Shown piece after piece: positions 23,629-32,996 of a DNA stretch of 64,000 bases. Below the pieces are notes generated by a model. That model had not been told where the DNA came from, did not search any database, and saw only the letters and a program-made list of their open reading frames with translations. The translations under genes were made by a program, and so were the position numbers. Numbering within the stretch: position 1 is the first letter of the stretch; the number at the start of each line of letters is the position of its first letter. Source of the stretch: Harmothoe impar (taxonomy: Eukaryota > Annelida > Polychaeta > Phyllodocida > Polynoidae); NCBI GenBank assembly GCA_947462335.1, contig OX381709.1, positions 82,274,622 through 82,338,621 of the forward strand, given 5' to 3'.

Positions 23629-24756
23629 CTCCACAAGCCAAACAAAGACGTAAGCCGGATTATAGACTGTGAAATTGATCCGTATACGTGTATTGTTGAC
23701 GGGATTAGCCCCTGTGTACGGGAAAATGACTTGTTTGTCACACCAGTGACAGCGTGTGATAACTTTGTTGATTCTGATGGGAGCCGCCATGTTTTACGAG
23801 GCCCGCTGCGCGATTCTGAATTCTGTGTACTTGACGACAAAAAATGTGTCGGAAATTCTAGACATTCGCCAGTAAATTCAAACGGTACAAAATGTGATGG
23901 GAATAATGTCGCCAGGAAACCTGCCGACATTATTTTTCAGGAAGATTGCAATTATGATAATTCTGCCGAAAATGTCACGGTAAATAGTGAAGTTGTGGGA
24001 ATCGCGTCGAGCCGGGTTGACGAGCCGCGCGATTCAGGTTCTGTGGTACATAGTCAAATTAATTATGACGAAAATGTGGAAGTCTATCCGGGAGCTCTGT
24101 ACAATGGGTGGTGCAAAGAGAATTTTGTCGCCAAACAGGCTGGCGACAACATTGCTCGGGAAGCTTTGGCGAGAATGGGGTCGGACAATATTTGGGCGAG
24201 TAAATGCAATAAATTGGGAGTCGCGCCGATCCGTCTACTAGAAAACCAAGATGGCGGCGCACGGGTGGAAATTTCTTGCGTACACGATTCGCTATGGGAG
24301 AATTTGCCGGAATTTGTGAGTATTACTACGGAATTTACGGTCTTGAACAAATGTGTGGATAGATATAAATGTACCCGGCCTGTGGCCGCCGTAGAAGTGG
24401 TCCCCGGGGGGTGGTTGCCCGTTTGGCAAGCATGTATAAGTGGTACCTGTCACTGTATGTACATTGTAGAAGGAGTGGAGTGTCAACTAAGACCATGCAG
24501 GTTCGCCTCAAAAGTGTTGGACTTCAATGGCAGGGTGTGTATTGATGATATGAAGGTGCTGACAGTTGTTTATCGTGGTTTCCGCATAGTTGACCATGGC
24601 TGTGTTTGTAAATATTCATGTACAAATTATCAATCATTGTTGGGGTCCAAGTTCAAGGGGGACATGGGTAGGAAAATCAAACAAGAACTCGTGGAAGGGA
24701 AAGTTCGTATGGTCAATAAAAGACCCAGATGTGTTCACGCTATGGGGGGGGGGTAG
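23629..24756 (+). CDS. Pol N-terminal region, pre-RT and RT fingers (ORF2a)
   Basis: This frame is in the same phase as gag and is open from the codon after the gag UGA for 375 codons. There is no ATG in its first 180 or so codons, so it is probably expressed as a gag-pol fusion by stop readthrough. The first 230 or so residues are Cys- and Asn-rich without a recognised domain. The last 100 resemble the segment before the RT in DIRS/Ngaro proteins: VLTVVYRGFRI matches the usual hydrophobic-GFRI block, and IKQELVEGKV the helix before the first RT motif. It stops at a TAG directly after a run of ten G (24,744-24,753); the RT continues in another frame. A one-base loss in the G run, a -1 ribosomal shift there or a sequence error could explain this. 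Confidence 0.7.
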   Translation, partial: LHKPNKDVSRIIDCEIDPYTCIVDGISPCVRENDLFVTPVTACDNFVDSDGSRHVLRGPLRDSEFCVLDDKKCVGNSRHSPVNSNGTKCDGNNVARKPADIIFQEDCNYDNSAENVTVNSEVVGIASSRVDEPRDSGSVVHSQINYDENVEVYPGALYNGWCKENFVAKQAGDNIAREALARMGSDNIWASKCNKLGVAPIRLLENQDGGARVEISCVHDSLWENLPEFVSITTEFTVLNKCVDRYKCTRPVAAVEVVPGGWLPVWQACISGTCHCMYIVEGVECQLRPCRFASKVLDFNGRVCIDDMKVLTVVYRGFRIVDHGCVCKYSCTNYQSLLGSKFKGDMGRKIKQELVEGKVRMVNKRPRCVHAMGGG

Positions 24757-26108
24757 AGAAGTCAGATGGGTCACTCAGGCCTATAACGGACTGCTCTATG
24801 CCAGATGGAGAAAGCATCAATAATTTCATGGGGGAGACTTGTGAGAAGTTTCATTATAAGTCTCTTGATGATGTTGTTGAGTTGATTACAATTGACAGTG
24901 CTTGTGCAGTTACGGATATTGACAGCGCGTACCGTTCGGTAACTGTCCTCCCCTCCCACAGAAAATTTCAGGGTTTCTGCTGGGATTTGGGGCAGGGTAA
25001 CAGGTATTTTGAAGACCTTCGCTTGTGCTTTGGGTTGGCTTGTGCTCCATATCTGTTTACTTTGTTATCCGACTTTGTTGTTAAAGTAGGTAGCTTAGGA
25101 CCATTTGTTAATTGTGTCAACTACTTAGATGATTTCCTTGTGACTGACAGTACTATTCAGGGATGTCAGCAGGCTCAGGACGAGTTAGGGGCCACGTTGG
25201 AGGGCCTAGGTTTCAAGGTTTCTCAAACGAAGCTAGTCCCCCCCTCCACATCTGTCAAATACCTCGGTATTATAGTTAATACCGTGGATATGACCCTGTC
25301 CATTGGTCAGGACAAATTGGACAGGGTATCTAAGGAGGTAGCTGAACTGCAAAGTGTCACCAAATGCAAGCGCAAGTGTTTGGAGCAACTTGCAGGTCTG
25401 TTGGCTCACTGTGCAACCGTAGTAAAGGGTGGCCGTACGTACACGCGGCGCATTTACGACCTACTTAAATGCACAGAAGGTCAGGTGGAAGTAGTATTAG
25501 ATGAACTAGTCAAGCTAGACTTGAGCTGGTGGGCTCACTTTATGGTGTACTTCAATGGTAAGGCCCGGGTCTTAAACAGCGTGAGTCCAAGTTTTGAGGT
25601 CTTCACTGATGCTTCTTCTAAAGTAGGCTTCGGTGCCCATTGGGCCCATGGGTACACTTGGGGTTTGTGGGATGGCCTTGGCCATAGATGTGACCATGAA
25701 TATCATCCCCCCCAAGAAGCCTATGACGACCATATAAACGAGAAAGAGTTATGGCCAGTCTTGGTTAGTTTGTCTAAATGGGGAAGTAACTGGCGTAACT
25801 CAACAGTCCAAGTTACCACTGACAATACCCAGGTACTTGGTGTTCTCCGCACAGGGAAAAGTAGCAATGCCACAGCAATGGCTTGGGCTCGTGAATTATT
25901 CTGGTCCTGCTGTTTCTATAACATCAATATCCGCTGTAACTGGATCCCGGGAGTCGACAACGTGGTGGCTGACTCGTTGTCCCGACTCAACAATCCAGAT
26001 TGTGTAACTATTTGTTCAGCTACATTACCTAACTTCACCGAATGTTGTTGTAGGATTGTCAGGTCTGATCCGCGACTGGGAAGTCCTGAGGGAGAACGCG
26101 GCCGCTGA
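24729..26108 (+). CDS. Reverse transcriptase and RNase H (ORF2b)
   Basis: This 459-codon frame copies the element RNA to DNA and degrades the RNA strand. RT motifs in order (frame numbering): KSDGSLRPITD near 11-21, catalytic Asp63 in TDIDSAY, GLACAPYLF near 102-110 and the YLDD box at 132-135 (Asp134, Asp135). YLDD is usual in the DIRS/Ngaro group. RNase H follows: Asp294 in FTDAS, Glu340 in NEKEL, Asp365 in TTDN and Asp415 in VVADSLSR; the usual His of the last block is Asn404 in NWIPG. The ATG at 24,729 is unlikely to be the real start, since the RT fingers lie upstream in the other frame. The 3' end overlaps the recombinase frame by about 100 bases. Confidence 0.85.
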   Translation: MCSRYGGGVEKSDGSLRPITDCSMPDGESINNFMGETCEKFHYKSLDDVVELITIDSACAVTDIDSAYRSVTVLPSHRKFQGFCWDLGQGNRYFEDLRLCFGLACAPYLFTLLSDFVVKVGSLGPFVNCVNYLDDFLVTDSTIQGCQQAQDELGATLEGLGFKVSQTKLVPPSTSVKYLGIIVNTVDMTLSIGQDKLDRVSKEVAELQSVTKCKRKCLEQLAGLLAHCATVVKGGRTYTRRIYDLLKCTEGQVEVVLDELVKLDLSWWAHFMVYFNGKARVLNSVSPSFEVFTDASSKVGFGAHWAHGYTWGLWDGLGHRCDHEYHPPQEAYDDHINEKELWPVLVSLSKWGSNWRNSTVQVTTDNTQVLGVLRTGKSSNATAMAWARELFWSCCFYNINIRCNWIPGVDNVVADSLSRLNNPDCVTICSATLPNFTECCCRIVRSDPRLGSPEGERGR

Positions 26109-26942
26109 TAACTCACGTAGGGCTTATAAATCAAGGTGGCACAGATTCAGGACTTTCTGCGAGGATCACTACTTGTGCCCTCTACCAGCTACTGTGACAA
26201 CCATGTGTTTATATGTGACACACCTGGCTAAGACACTGACTTATTCTACTATTAAGAACTATGTTTCTTCAGTCTGGTTACTACATGACATTCAAGGAGT
26301 ACCACATATAGACCCAAACTGTTATTTGTTTAAGGAGACATTGGCCGGCGCAAAAAGGTCATTAGGTTGTCAGGTTCGCCAGGTAGATCCCTTATCTCCA
26401 GAGGATTTACTCCTGATTTACCGTACCTTGGATTTGTCAGTTGGGTCCGATCTAATGCTCTGGTGTGCAATAACTTTATGCTATAGATGTCTGTTGAGAG
26501 CAGGTCATGTGACCACTTCACCCCATACCCTCAGGGTCAAAGACTTATTATTCAGGGGTCATGACATGGATGTTTTCATTACTAGTTCCAAGACAATCCA
26601 GTTTAAGGAGCGTGTCCTCCTCATCCCAGTATTGAACTCAGGGAACTCGCCATTGTGCCCGGTGGGTCACATCAAATCCTACTTGAATAGTACGGTGTTA
26701 TCTAAGGATGACCCTCTGTTCCCATATTCATACCGTGCCTTCTGCACTGAACTCCAGTCTACGTGTAGCGAGCAGGTCTCAACGGAGATTATGCTACGCA
26801 TAGTTTAAGGAGGGGGGCGGCTACTTATTTAGCCTCCTTTCTGCCTCTTCATGAGGTCAAACGTTATGGAGATTGGAAGTCTCTTGCTGTATTATATTAC
26901 ATATCTGATAATTATAAATGTCGTAGACTCAGGATGTACTAG
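26056..26942 (+). pseudogene. Tyrosine recombinase of the YR retrotransposon, frameshifted (ORF3)
   Basis: The YR would insert a circular DNA copy into the genome. The first frame (26,056-26,808; open from 26,008) has an N-terminal DNA-binding region with RAYKSRWHRF and TIKNYVSSVW. It also carries the first catalytic Arg148 in CYRCLLRAG and a beta-hairpin Lys179 in TSSKTIQF. The rest of the active site lies in another frame: HSLRRG with His codon at 26,799 and Arg at 26,808, then YGDWKS, then the nucleophile Tyr at 26,895 or 26,898, stop at 26,940-26,942. The switch lies between 26,767 and 26,784 and equals one lost base. The frame also overlaps RT-RNase H and has no ATG near its start, so a recoding or spliced start is likely. 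As read, this copy cannot make a full recombinase. Confidence 0.85.
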
Positions 26943-27006
26943 TATCTGACCATTGGGGTTCCTGGTAATTGGCAAAAGTGTTGTTGTTTTGGGCTTTGCC
27001 CTTTTT

Positions 27007-27097
27007 CTTGTCAATCTGTATGTCAGGAATTTAGGCAAAAGTGTATCTATGTCTTTGTCATCCATGTCTATGTCTTCATTATAGCGCTCAGTAATAT
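27007..27097 (+). repeat. Split direct repeat B1
   Basis: 91 bp starting CTTGTCAATCTG, repeated without visible change at 27,289-27,379. It joins A2 directly, sharing the ATAT at the junction. The B1-A2-B2 order is the diagnostic arrangement for YR elements with split direct repeats. Confidence 0.9.
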
Positions 27098-27265
27098 GTG
27101 TATGGTATCTGATTGGATAGCATAATATATTTGGAGCGGCGGCAAATGGTAGTTCATCAGGTATATACCAGGGGGCGCCCCAAGCTGGCCCCACCTGCCT
27201 CACATCCGCCCACCGCTTCCTCAGTCTGTTTGAAGTAGCCGTTGGATTAGGTCAATTTTTTCTTT
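27094..27265 (+). repeat. Split direct repeat A2
   Basis: A second copy of the left terminal repeat, 172 bp, essentially identical to 22,272-22,443. Identity between A1 and A2 is what regenerates a full element from a circular intermediate. Confidence 0.9.
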
Positions 27266-27271
27266 TTGTTT

Positions 27272-27277
27272 AATAAA
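27272..27277 (+). terminator. Polyadenylation signal AATAAA of the YR retrotransposon
   Basis: A canonical AATAAA sits in the 23-base spacer between A2 and B2, downstream of all ORFs, where 3' processing of the element RNA is expected. Confidence 0.45.
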
Positions 27278-27288
27278 GAGGCCTTTAT

Positions 27289-27379
27289 CTTGTCAATCTG
27301 TATGTCAGGAATTTAGGCAAAAGTGTATCTATGTCTTTGTCATCCATGTCTATGTCTTCATTATAGCGCTCAGTAATAT
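27289..27379 (+). repeat. Split direct repeat B2 (right terminus)
   Basis: A copy of B1 ending CTCAGTAATAT. Beyond it the sequence returns to the unit-shared flank that matches unit 2 from about 53,826. Confidence 0.9.
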
Positions 27380-28117
27380 ACATATATATATGTAATAATA
27401 TATTGTTTGATAAGCTATATAAATATATGGGCCTTAAAAAGATTAATCAAAATGATGTGATGCATCATTCATAGCCAAACAGAGCCTGTCCTGTATAGTA
27501 TTATGGAGGTTTAATCAGAATACCTGTGCAAGCCTTTCACCATACAGTTCAATGACAACTGTAACAATACCCAGCATCAGATAGATACTCTGAATTAAAA
27601 AACAATATTCAAATAGAGGACAAACAAATGGTTAACTGTGTATGCTCGGCCACCAGCTGTTTTATTATAGTGCACACGCCTCAAGCATTGATCTTTCTGT
27701 CTGTTCTAGCTTTTAACTGATGAATAAAATGGAAATTGAAAAAATGGATATCATATGAAATAGGAACAACAGTAATATAGATAGATTCATTTACAATTCA
27801 ATACTTTTAACTAATGAAATTGGAACTGCCTGCATCTGTACCACTTGAAGTTGATAACAGAAAATGAAATGAATTATAAACATGTACCCCAATCATTTTT
27901 TCAGGACCTACATGAAATGCTTTTTTTTTCTGTGACTGGTATAGCAAAAACATTTGCAATGGCCCGGGCACCCTTTCCCCCTATCACCATTGACATAGTG
28001 CACATACCACTGTTTCCTTATGTAGACGTGTGTTATTGTTGGTACAACACATGGATGTGTGTCTATCATCTCTGATGTCTCTGCCCGTCATGCCAAGGCT
28101 ACAATGTCAGAGGGCCA
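27380..28117. other. Duplicated block, no gene
   Basis: Colinear with unit 2 at about 53,826-54,545, interrupted only by small indels. Contains short frames that differ between the copies. Confidence 0.5.
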
Positions 28118-29205
28118 CCCACTCAACGAAAAACGTTATTTAACATTTGCAATCGTTTCTACATGGTTTGGAGGGAAACGTTTCTGTATAAACCTTGTTT
28201 AAACGTTTCTATATAGTTAATAATACAAACGTTGCTATCTAGAACGTTAGTTACCATTTATGGAAGGTTTAGAGCAGAACGTTTGCTTCCATAATGTTAC
28301 TTGATGTTGCTGCATGGTTTACATAAAAACGTTGGTATTTAAAACGTTATTGAACATTTCTACATGGTTTAGAACAAAACGTTTGTATCCAATACATTAT
28401 TGAACATTTCCTCATGGTTCAGACAAAAAACGTTTGTATAAAAACGTTATTTTGATGTTAATCAACGTTTCCCTTGATGCCATTATCTGCTATCAGATGG
28501 CAGCACTATCTCTTTGATGGTATTTTGCTGATGCTTCACCACATTATCTTACATAAAATGTGCCACAATGATAATTATCCCTAACTTACTCTAATCCCTG
28601 TAGCTGCAACATTTTGTATTAAATCATTTCCACAGACTAGCTGCGATATAAATGGTATCTATGCAGTCTAGGATTGAAATAAACCTGCGCACACCCATTT
28701 AGCGGGTATTTTAAAACTATATAGTCACATCAGTTAAAAATGAGCATCCGTAAAACCCACATGTATTAAAGGCCTCTTTGTGTAGCCCTACCAAAGGTAC
28801 TGAAAGGCTTTAACTCTGATGGTCATATATATGGTCAGGAAATACAAGTGAATAGAGGATGTACTATTACAGCCCAAAGTCTAATGGGTTAAATAAAATG
28901 AAATTAATGTAAAATAAATCAAACCAAAAATGCATGATGCAGTATGCTAGTTTTTCAGTTGGGTTTGGTGCCCTCTGGCTAACAGAAAAAACGTTATTTT
29001 GACCAATAAAAAATGTTATTTTGATCTTTGAAAAACGTTACTTAACATGGAACTTAGGTTGAATTTCCAAACGTTTGTAGAAAACGTTTATTTACGTTAT
29101 TTGGAGTCAACGTTTTTACGTAAAACAAACGTTAAAAACAAACGTTTTGCAAACTTTCAGAGAACGTTTTTTCCAGGGTCAAATAACGTCTTTTTGTTGA
29201 GTGGG
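28118..29205 (+). mobile_element. 1.1 kb AACGTT-ended element with CA target duplication
   Basis: The element starts CCCACTCAACGAAAAACG and ends with the complement of CCCACTCAACAAAAAGACG. It is flanked on both sides by CA, and unit 2 at about 54,545 has the uninterrupted empty site with a single CA. The outer 200-350 bp on each side are packed with AACGTT and ACGTTT words; the centre is unrelated AT-rich DNA. A relative in opposite orientation lies at 37,682-38,608 and shares a central segment (GGCAGCACTATCTCT). No transposase is encoded. Confidence 0.8.
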
Positions 29206-30845
29206 CATGTCTTTACATGGGTACCTGATGACCAACGTCCACCGGGGAAGAATGTACCTCCATGTCAACTGAGCTCTGACTGGCAGAAGGTACAGAGTAA
29301 ATGTATGGAACTGATGGCCGAAGTTCGCTAGTGGAGACTGGCCATAATGGTTGCCATCCACTGGGGATCTATATACACTGGTCCCTACAGGACAAGAAGC
29401 GCTGCCTAAACCAAGAAAAGTTCACAGTATGGTCACGGTCAGTAGCCTAAACTATCATCCCAAATTTATGGTTACTCTTAGCGCCTACTTTGAATGTAAC
29501 AGACTAACTGAGTCTGATAGCTACATCTGGGGCGCACCAGACCTTTACAGTCACAATCCCCCGGGCTGTATACAGCCATGGGCTAGACTTGAATCATTGC
29601 ACACAGGTTGTCTTCTGAGCAAATATTCTCTTGTGAAATCTTGACTGGCACATAGTTTAAATGCTTTATCATAACTACATCCACTAGACTGCACATGGCC
29701 AAATTTATGCAGGAAATCAGGCTCAATCAGTCGTACATTCCCAGGTGAATGTTGAGAGAATTGAGTTGTGGAGACATGGCAAACCAATCGATAAGACCTG
29801 AATCATGTCTACTCCTCATTTCTACAGCTCTGACAGATTCCAATCTTCAGCCTCCACCATTAGACAGGTGCCTCCATCACTCCCATTAGTCAAACTCTCA
29901 CAGGACCCGGGGAAACGTGCCACTGCACTGAGAGATGCTGAGCCCTTCCTTTAATACTCTGCTTGCATTCAAAATGGCAATGTGGCTATTTTAGTCCTAA
30001 TTTATTGTTAATCACTTCATAAAATATTGTTTCAGCCACTTTGAGTTCATGGAATTAATGTAATAATCAGATCAAGTTCACAGAAAATCTGAGAATGTTT
30101 GCACAGAACCTTTCCAGCTTTTTTTTCAGATCTTTAAGTTAAAATACAAAGCCTTCAGACATTTTATATCATAATCCATAAAGAACCTTATTGATGTAGC
30201 ATTAACCAAATGAATCTGATGCATCTGGGCAGTCTTGTACTGTGTTAGTTGACAAGGTGTTGTTGAGAAGATTCCAGCCCAATCTACAGTATCAATTCAT
30301 GAACAGGCTGACAGCGACAACTTCCTGGCTACCACAGCTCTCTGTGATAATCTGCCTGTTCCGCACATATCCTTTTGAAAGGTTCATTAATTTATCAGTT
30401 TTTGGCAATCTGACAATAAGGATGTTATCTACTTGATGGCATGAGGATGTTCTCCTTCCTAATTGTTGCCATAACACAAACTTTTACATGCACTGCAAAA
30501 TGTTGAGGTCTTCAAGTGGACAATATTAAATTTACAGTGTCTATGCCATCATTGATAGGGCTCTGTAGGCGGGTTGAACCTGGCATTTCTGATATATATT
30601 AGGAGAATTAGAGCCCTATTTACATTAGGTTGTCACTTTGATCACACATATTGATACATGTTATCATAATCAATGTAATTCATGCTAGAATATTTTTTTT
30701 GTGATAGATCTTATCAAATATAAAAAGACATAAATAGTCCATTTGCATTACATTGACCATGAGTTTTCAATGGAAATATCAGAGCTTCCTGCTCAATCTA
30801 CCATTGTGAGTCATGGATGGGCTGACACAGATGATTTCCTACTCA
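29206..30845. other. Partly duplicated sequence, no gene
   Basis: The first 100 or so bases and the part from about 30,530 match unit 2; the middle is private to unit 1. The frame at 29,351-29,644 has no counterpart. I see nothing to annotate. Confidence 0.45.
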
Positions 30846-31253
30846 TCATAGCTCACTGTCATGACTTGTCATGTTGAACACATATCTATTTGAAGGAATG
30901 CCATTCATCACATAGTAAGGCTGTACCCTCATTAAGCAGCATGTCTGCCTATATTTAGTCTGCAGCATCTGCCCAGGCTTTGACTCTATGGTCTGCTGAT
31001 CAATCCTTTGTGTCAACATGCAGTACAGGTCAACAGACGCCTTCACAGTCCGTGCCCACCCCACTGAAACTTCCATACTTTGTTCATATCTGCCGCATAC
31101 CTCACAGTCTGCTCTGACCTCTACATACTCTAACCGTAATCTCTCACAGTCAGCACTCTCACTGCCTGTCCTATGCTCTAACCATCCTCTCCATTGAGAC
31201 TCCTGGTGATTGGAATGATGGTATGACAATGTGTCTCTATGTATCAAATACAA
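30846..31253 (-). CDS. Hypothetical ORF, intact in unit 1 and split in unit 2
   Basis: A 135-codon minus-strand frame. In unit 2 the same sequence is split by a small insertion into frames at 55,498-55,701 and 55,280-55,510, with otherwise high residue identity (shared HRDTLSYHHSNHQES and QRIDQQTIESKPGQMLQ). I recognise no domain, signal peptide or membrane segment. It may be an exon, a decayed transposon frame, or open by chance. It overlaps the plus-strand frame at 31,231-31,644 by 23 bases. Confidence 0.2.
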   Translation of the reverse strand: MYLIHRDTLSYHHSNHQESQWRGWLEHRTGSESADCERLRLEYVEVRADCEVCGRYEQSMEVSVGWARTVKASVDLYCMLTQRIDQQTIESKPGQMLQTKYRQTCCLMRVQPYYVMNGIPSNRYVFNMTSHDSEL

Positions 31254-31644
31254 TACGGGTCAACAGACTCCCTCACAGTCTGAGCCCAACCCTGACCCTC
31301 CCATATGGGTATTTACCACCCAATTAATCATACAACTTGGCACTTCTATTATATGCAAACAGTCTAGCAGAGTCTGCATCAATGACCCTCCATCCCTCTG
31401 TGTGCACATCATTCAGTCCCCCACTGGCGGTTTTAGAACCCCTGAGCTAACTCTTCTCCTTTATCCCTCTCACCTTTATACCACTTCCATCCCCTACATC
31501 TCCTCCTTGCCTCCCAGGCTCACACCTCCTTTCAATTCTGCACCCTCGGGTCCAATTGGTACAAGCCCCTGGTTAATAACATCATACAACTTCATAGCAG
31601 CACAATCCCCAATCAGAGCCCGAATACCTCAGGCACACATCTAG
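31231..31644 (+). CDS. Hypothetical ORF preserved in units 1 and 2
   Basis: A 137-codon frame whose last 110 codons are also open in unit 2 (55,774-56,112), in the same frame, to the same stop, without any indel. Many of the differences change residues (for example P to L and S to F), so selection on protein is not evident. The product would be rich in Pro, Ser, Thr and Ile, with no domain I can name. Treat as a candidate exon only. Confidence 0.25.
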   Translation: MSLCIKYNTGQQTPSQSEPNPDPPIWVFTTQLIIQLGTSIICKQSSRVCINDPPSLCVHIIQSPTGGFRTPELTLLLYPSHLYTTSIPYISSLPPRLTPPFNSAPSGPIGTSPWLITSYNFIAAQSPIRARIPQAHI

Positions 31645-32084
31645 GAGTACGGGACTTAGACTGGTCCAGAATTATGGGTGTCTAGGGACAGATTTACCCA
31701 TAGAAGGTTAGGCCTTAAAATTAATATATATCCTTCCCAGTGAGCAAAAGACGTTTTTTAACATTTTGAAACGTTATAATGTATTACATTATTTTACGCA
31801 TATGTAAAACATTATTTTACATTCTTATAAGGTTCACAAAAGAACGTTTATATTTACAACGTTATATAACATTATTTAACGTTTTTATATAGTTATGGTT
31901 TATCAGAAACAAAAGTTGAAGATAGTAGGGTGAACTGGTGAAGAGCTCTAGTGAATATTTCAAATGACCTGAATATCTATGTCTAATCTGAATATTCCTA
32001 TAAAAGGTATGGTATATGTGGGAATATACTGATTAGTAGATATATATATAGGTAAAATCAAAACAATCTGTACCATCTCAAAAT

Positions 32085-32170
32085 AGATTACTTTTGGTAT
32101 GGGTGAGGATTGCACTCGCAACCTTCTGATCTATTATCCTACGCCTTAGACAGATAGGCCACAGAGCTAG
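32085..32170 (-). repeat. Degenerate tRNA-Arg-like sequence
   Basis: The minus strand reads GTGGCCTATCTGTCTAAGGC, close to the D-arm/A-box of tRNA-Arg, then ATCAGAAGGTTGCGAG and a B-box-like GTGCAATCC. The anticodon stem does not pair and the B box is altered, so a pseudogene or SINE head is likely. Confidence 0.45.
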
Positions 32171-32257
32171 GTGATATTCAGTCCATATTGAAGAATGTAT
32201 TGATATTGACTGCCATGAACTAGGGCCAGTATTCACACTCTATAAAGTGTGTGAATA

Positions 32258-32364
32258 GGGACCTTTAGCAAACCCGACGTAGCTCATTAAACGTAGACGT
32301 ACCCTATGCCTTAAGCGCTGCTCCGTCTGCGTTTTATGAGCTTTTACGCGGTTGATAAAATCCC
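32258..32364. mobile_element. Palindromic GGGACCTTTAGC MITE, copy 2, flanked by TA
   Basis: A 107-bp near-palindrome starts GGGACCTTTAGCAAACC and ends with the complement of GGGATTTTATCAACC. It has TA on both sides, as in mariner-type target duplications. It matches the copy at 9,041 in inverted orientation. Too small to encode anything; should fold into a hairpin. Confidence 0.65.
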
Positions 32365-32569
32365 TAATTAGGATTCTTATTCCCACACTGTGTAGGGTCA
32401 GAATAGAAGCTGTTTATTGGCACACTTAGTTTTAGGCATATACACGTATATCAAAAATATAATTCTGTGTTGGGACACACCAGTGCCTCGTCCTCCAAAC
32501 CCTGATAAGGAGATGGAGTTTAGCCACCTACTACCTGAGGTACTAGGATGTGCTAGTGCCGTATAATAA

Positions 32570-32856
32570 GGCCACTCCAAATAATATCCTTGTTTCTCAT
32601 CACTCTGAGCAAACTTTACATTCACATTTTCAATATTAAGAAATTAATCAGCTACAAACGTTTTGAATAGGTATATTTCCTATTTTTTTCATCCCAACTG
32701 TAAGCTTCAATTTGATACCAAATATGCCCATATTTGTCTATTATTATCAAATTTTCCCTTGAAATTTGCAAAAAAGACAAATAAAATAAAAAAGCAAAAC
32801 GCTTTTTTGGTGATGTGCGCAATGATGAGAAGACAAGGATATTTATTGGAGTGGCC
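32570..32856. mobile_element. 287-bp element with long terminal inverted repeats
   Basis: About 35 bp at the left end (GGCCACTCCAAATAATATCC and on to CTCATCA) are repeated inverted at the right end (TGATGAGA to TTGGAGTGGCC) with few mismatches. The loop between is AT-rich and non-coding. Followed by a C run. Superfamily unknown. Confidence 0.6.
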
Positions 32857-32920
32857 TCTGACCCCCCCCCCCCCTAAACAAACATGTACGTTTTAGTCGA
32901 GGAAAAAGGTAGGCCCTTTA

Positions 32921-32934
32921 GGGGAATCGAACCC
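32921..32934 (-). repeat. Isolated B-box-like sequence
   Basis: The minus strand reads GGGTTCGATTCCCC, a perfect tRNA T-loop/B-box. No convincing A box lies upstream on that strand. Probably a SINE or tRNA remnant next to the opposite-strand tRNA-like sequence at 32,997. Confidence 0.35.
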
Positions 32935-32996
32935 AGGCCAAACAAAACGTAGTCATTTTGAAAGTATATTACATTTCAGCCAGCCCTGGTAGGAGA

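Larger units (their letters stand above)
22272..27379 (+). mobile_element. DIRS/Ngaro-type tyrosine-recombinase retrotransposon
   Basis: A 5.1 kb element has split direct repeats: A1 at the left end, then ORFs, then B1, A2 and B2. It encodes gag-like, RT-RNase H and tyrosine recombinase in that order, with no DDE integrase and no protease seen. Split direct repeats plus a YR mark PAT/Ngaro-type elements; inverted termini would indicate DIRS1 itself. Such elements are thought to integrate a circular DNA by recombination, leaving no target duplication, and none is seen. The equivalent place in unit 2 (about 53,826) is uninterrupted, so insertion followed the duplication. Identical A and B repeats suggest it is young, yet pol and YR frames are broken. 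Confidence 0.9.

Noticed and set aside
22713..23641. Antisense and alternate-frame ORFs inside the gag region
   Set aside because: They are shadows of the intact gag-like frame, which has recognisable zinc-binding motifs.
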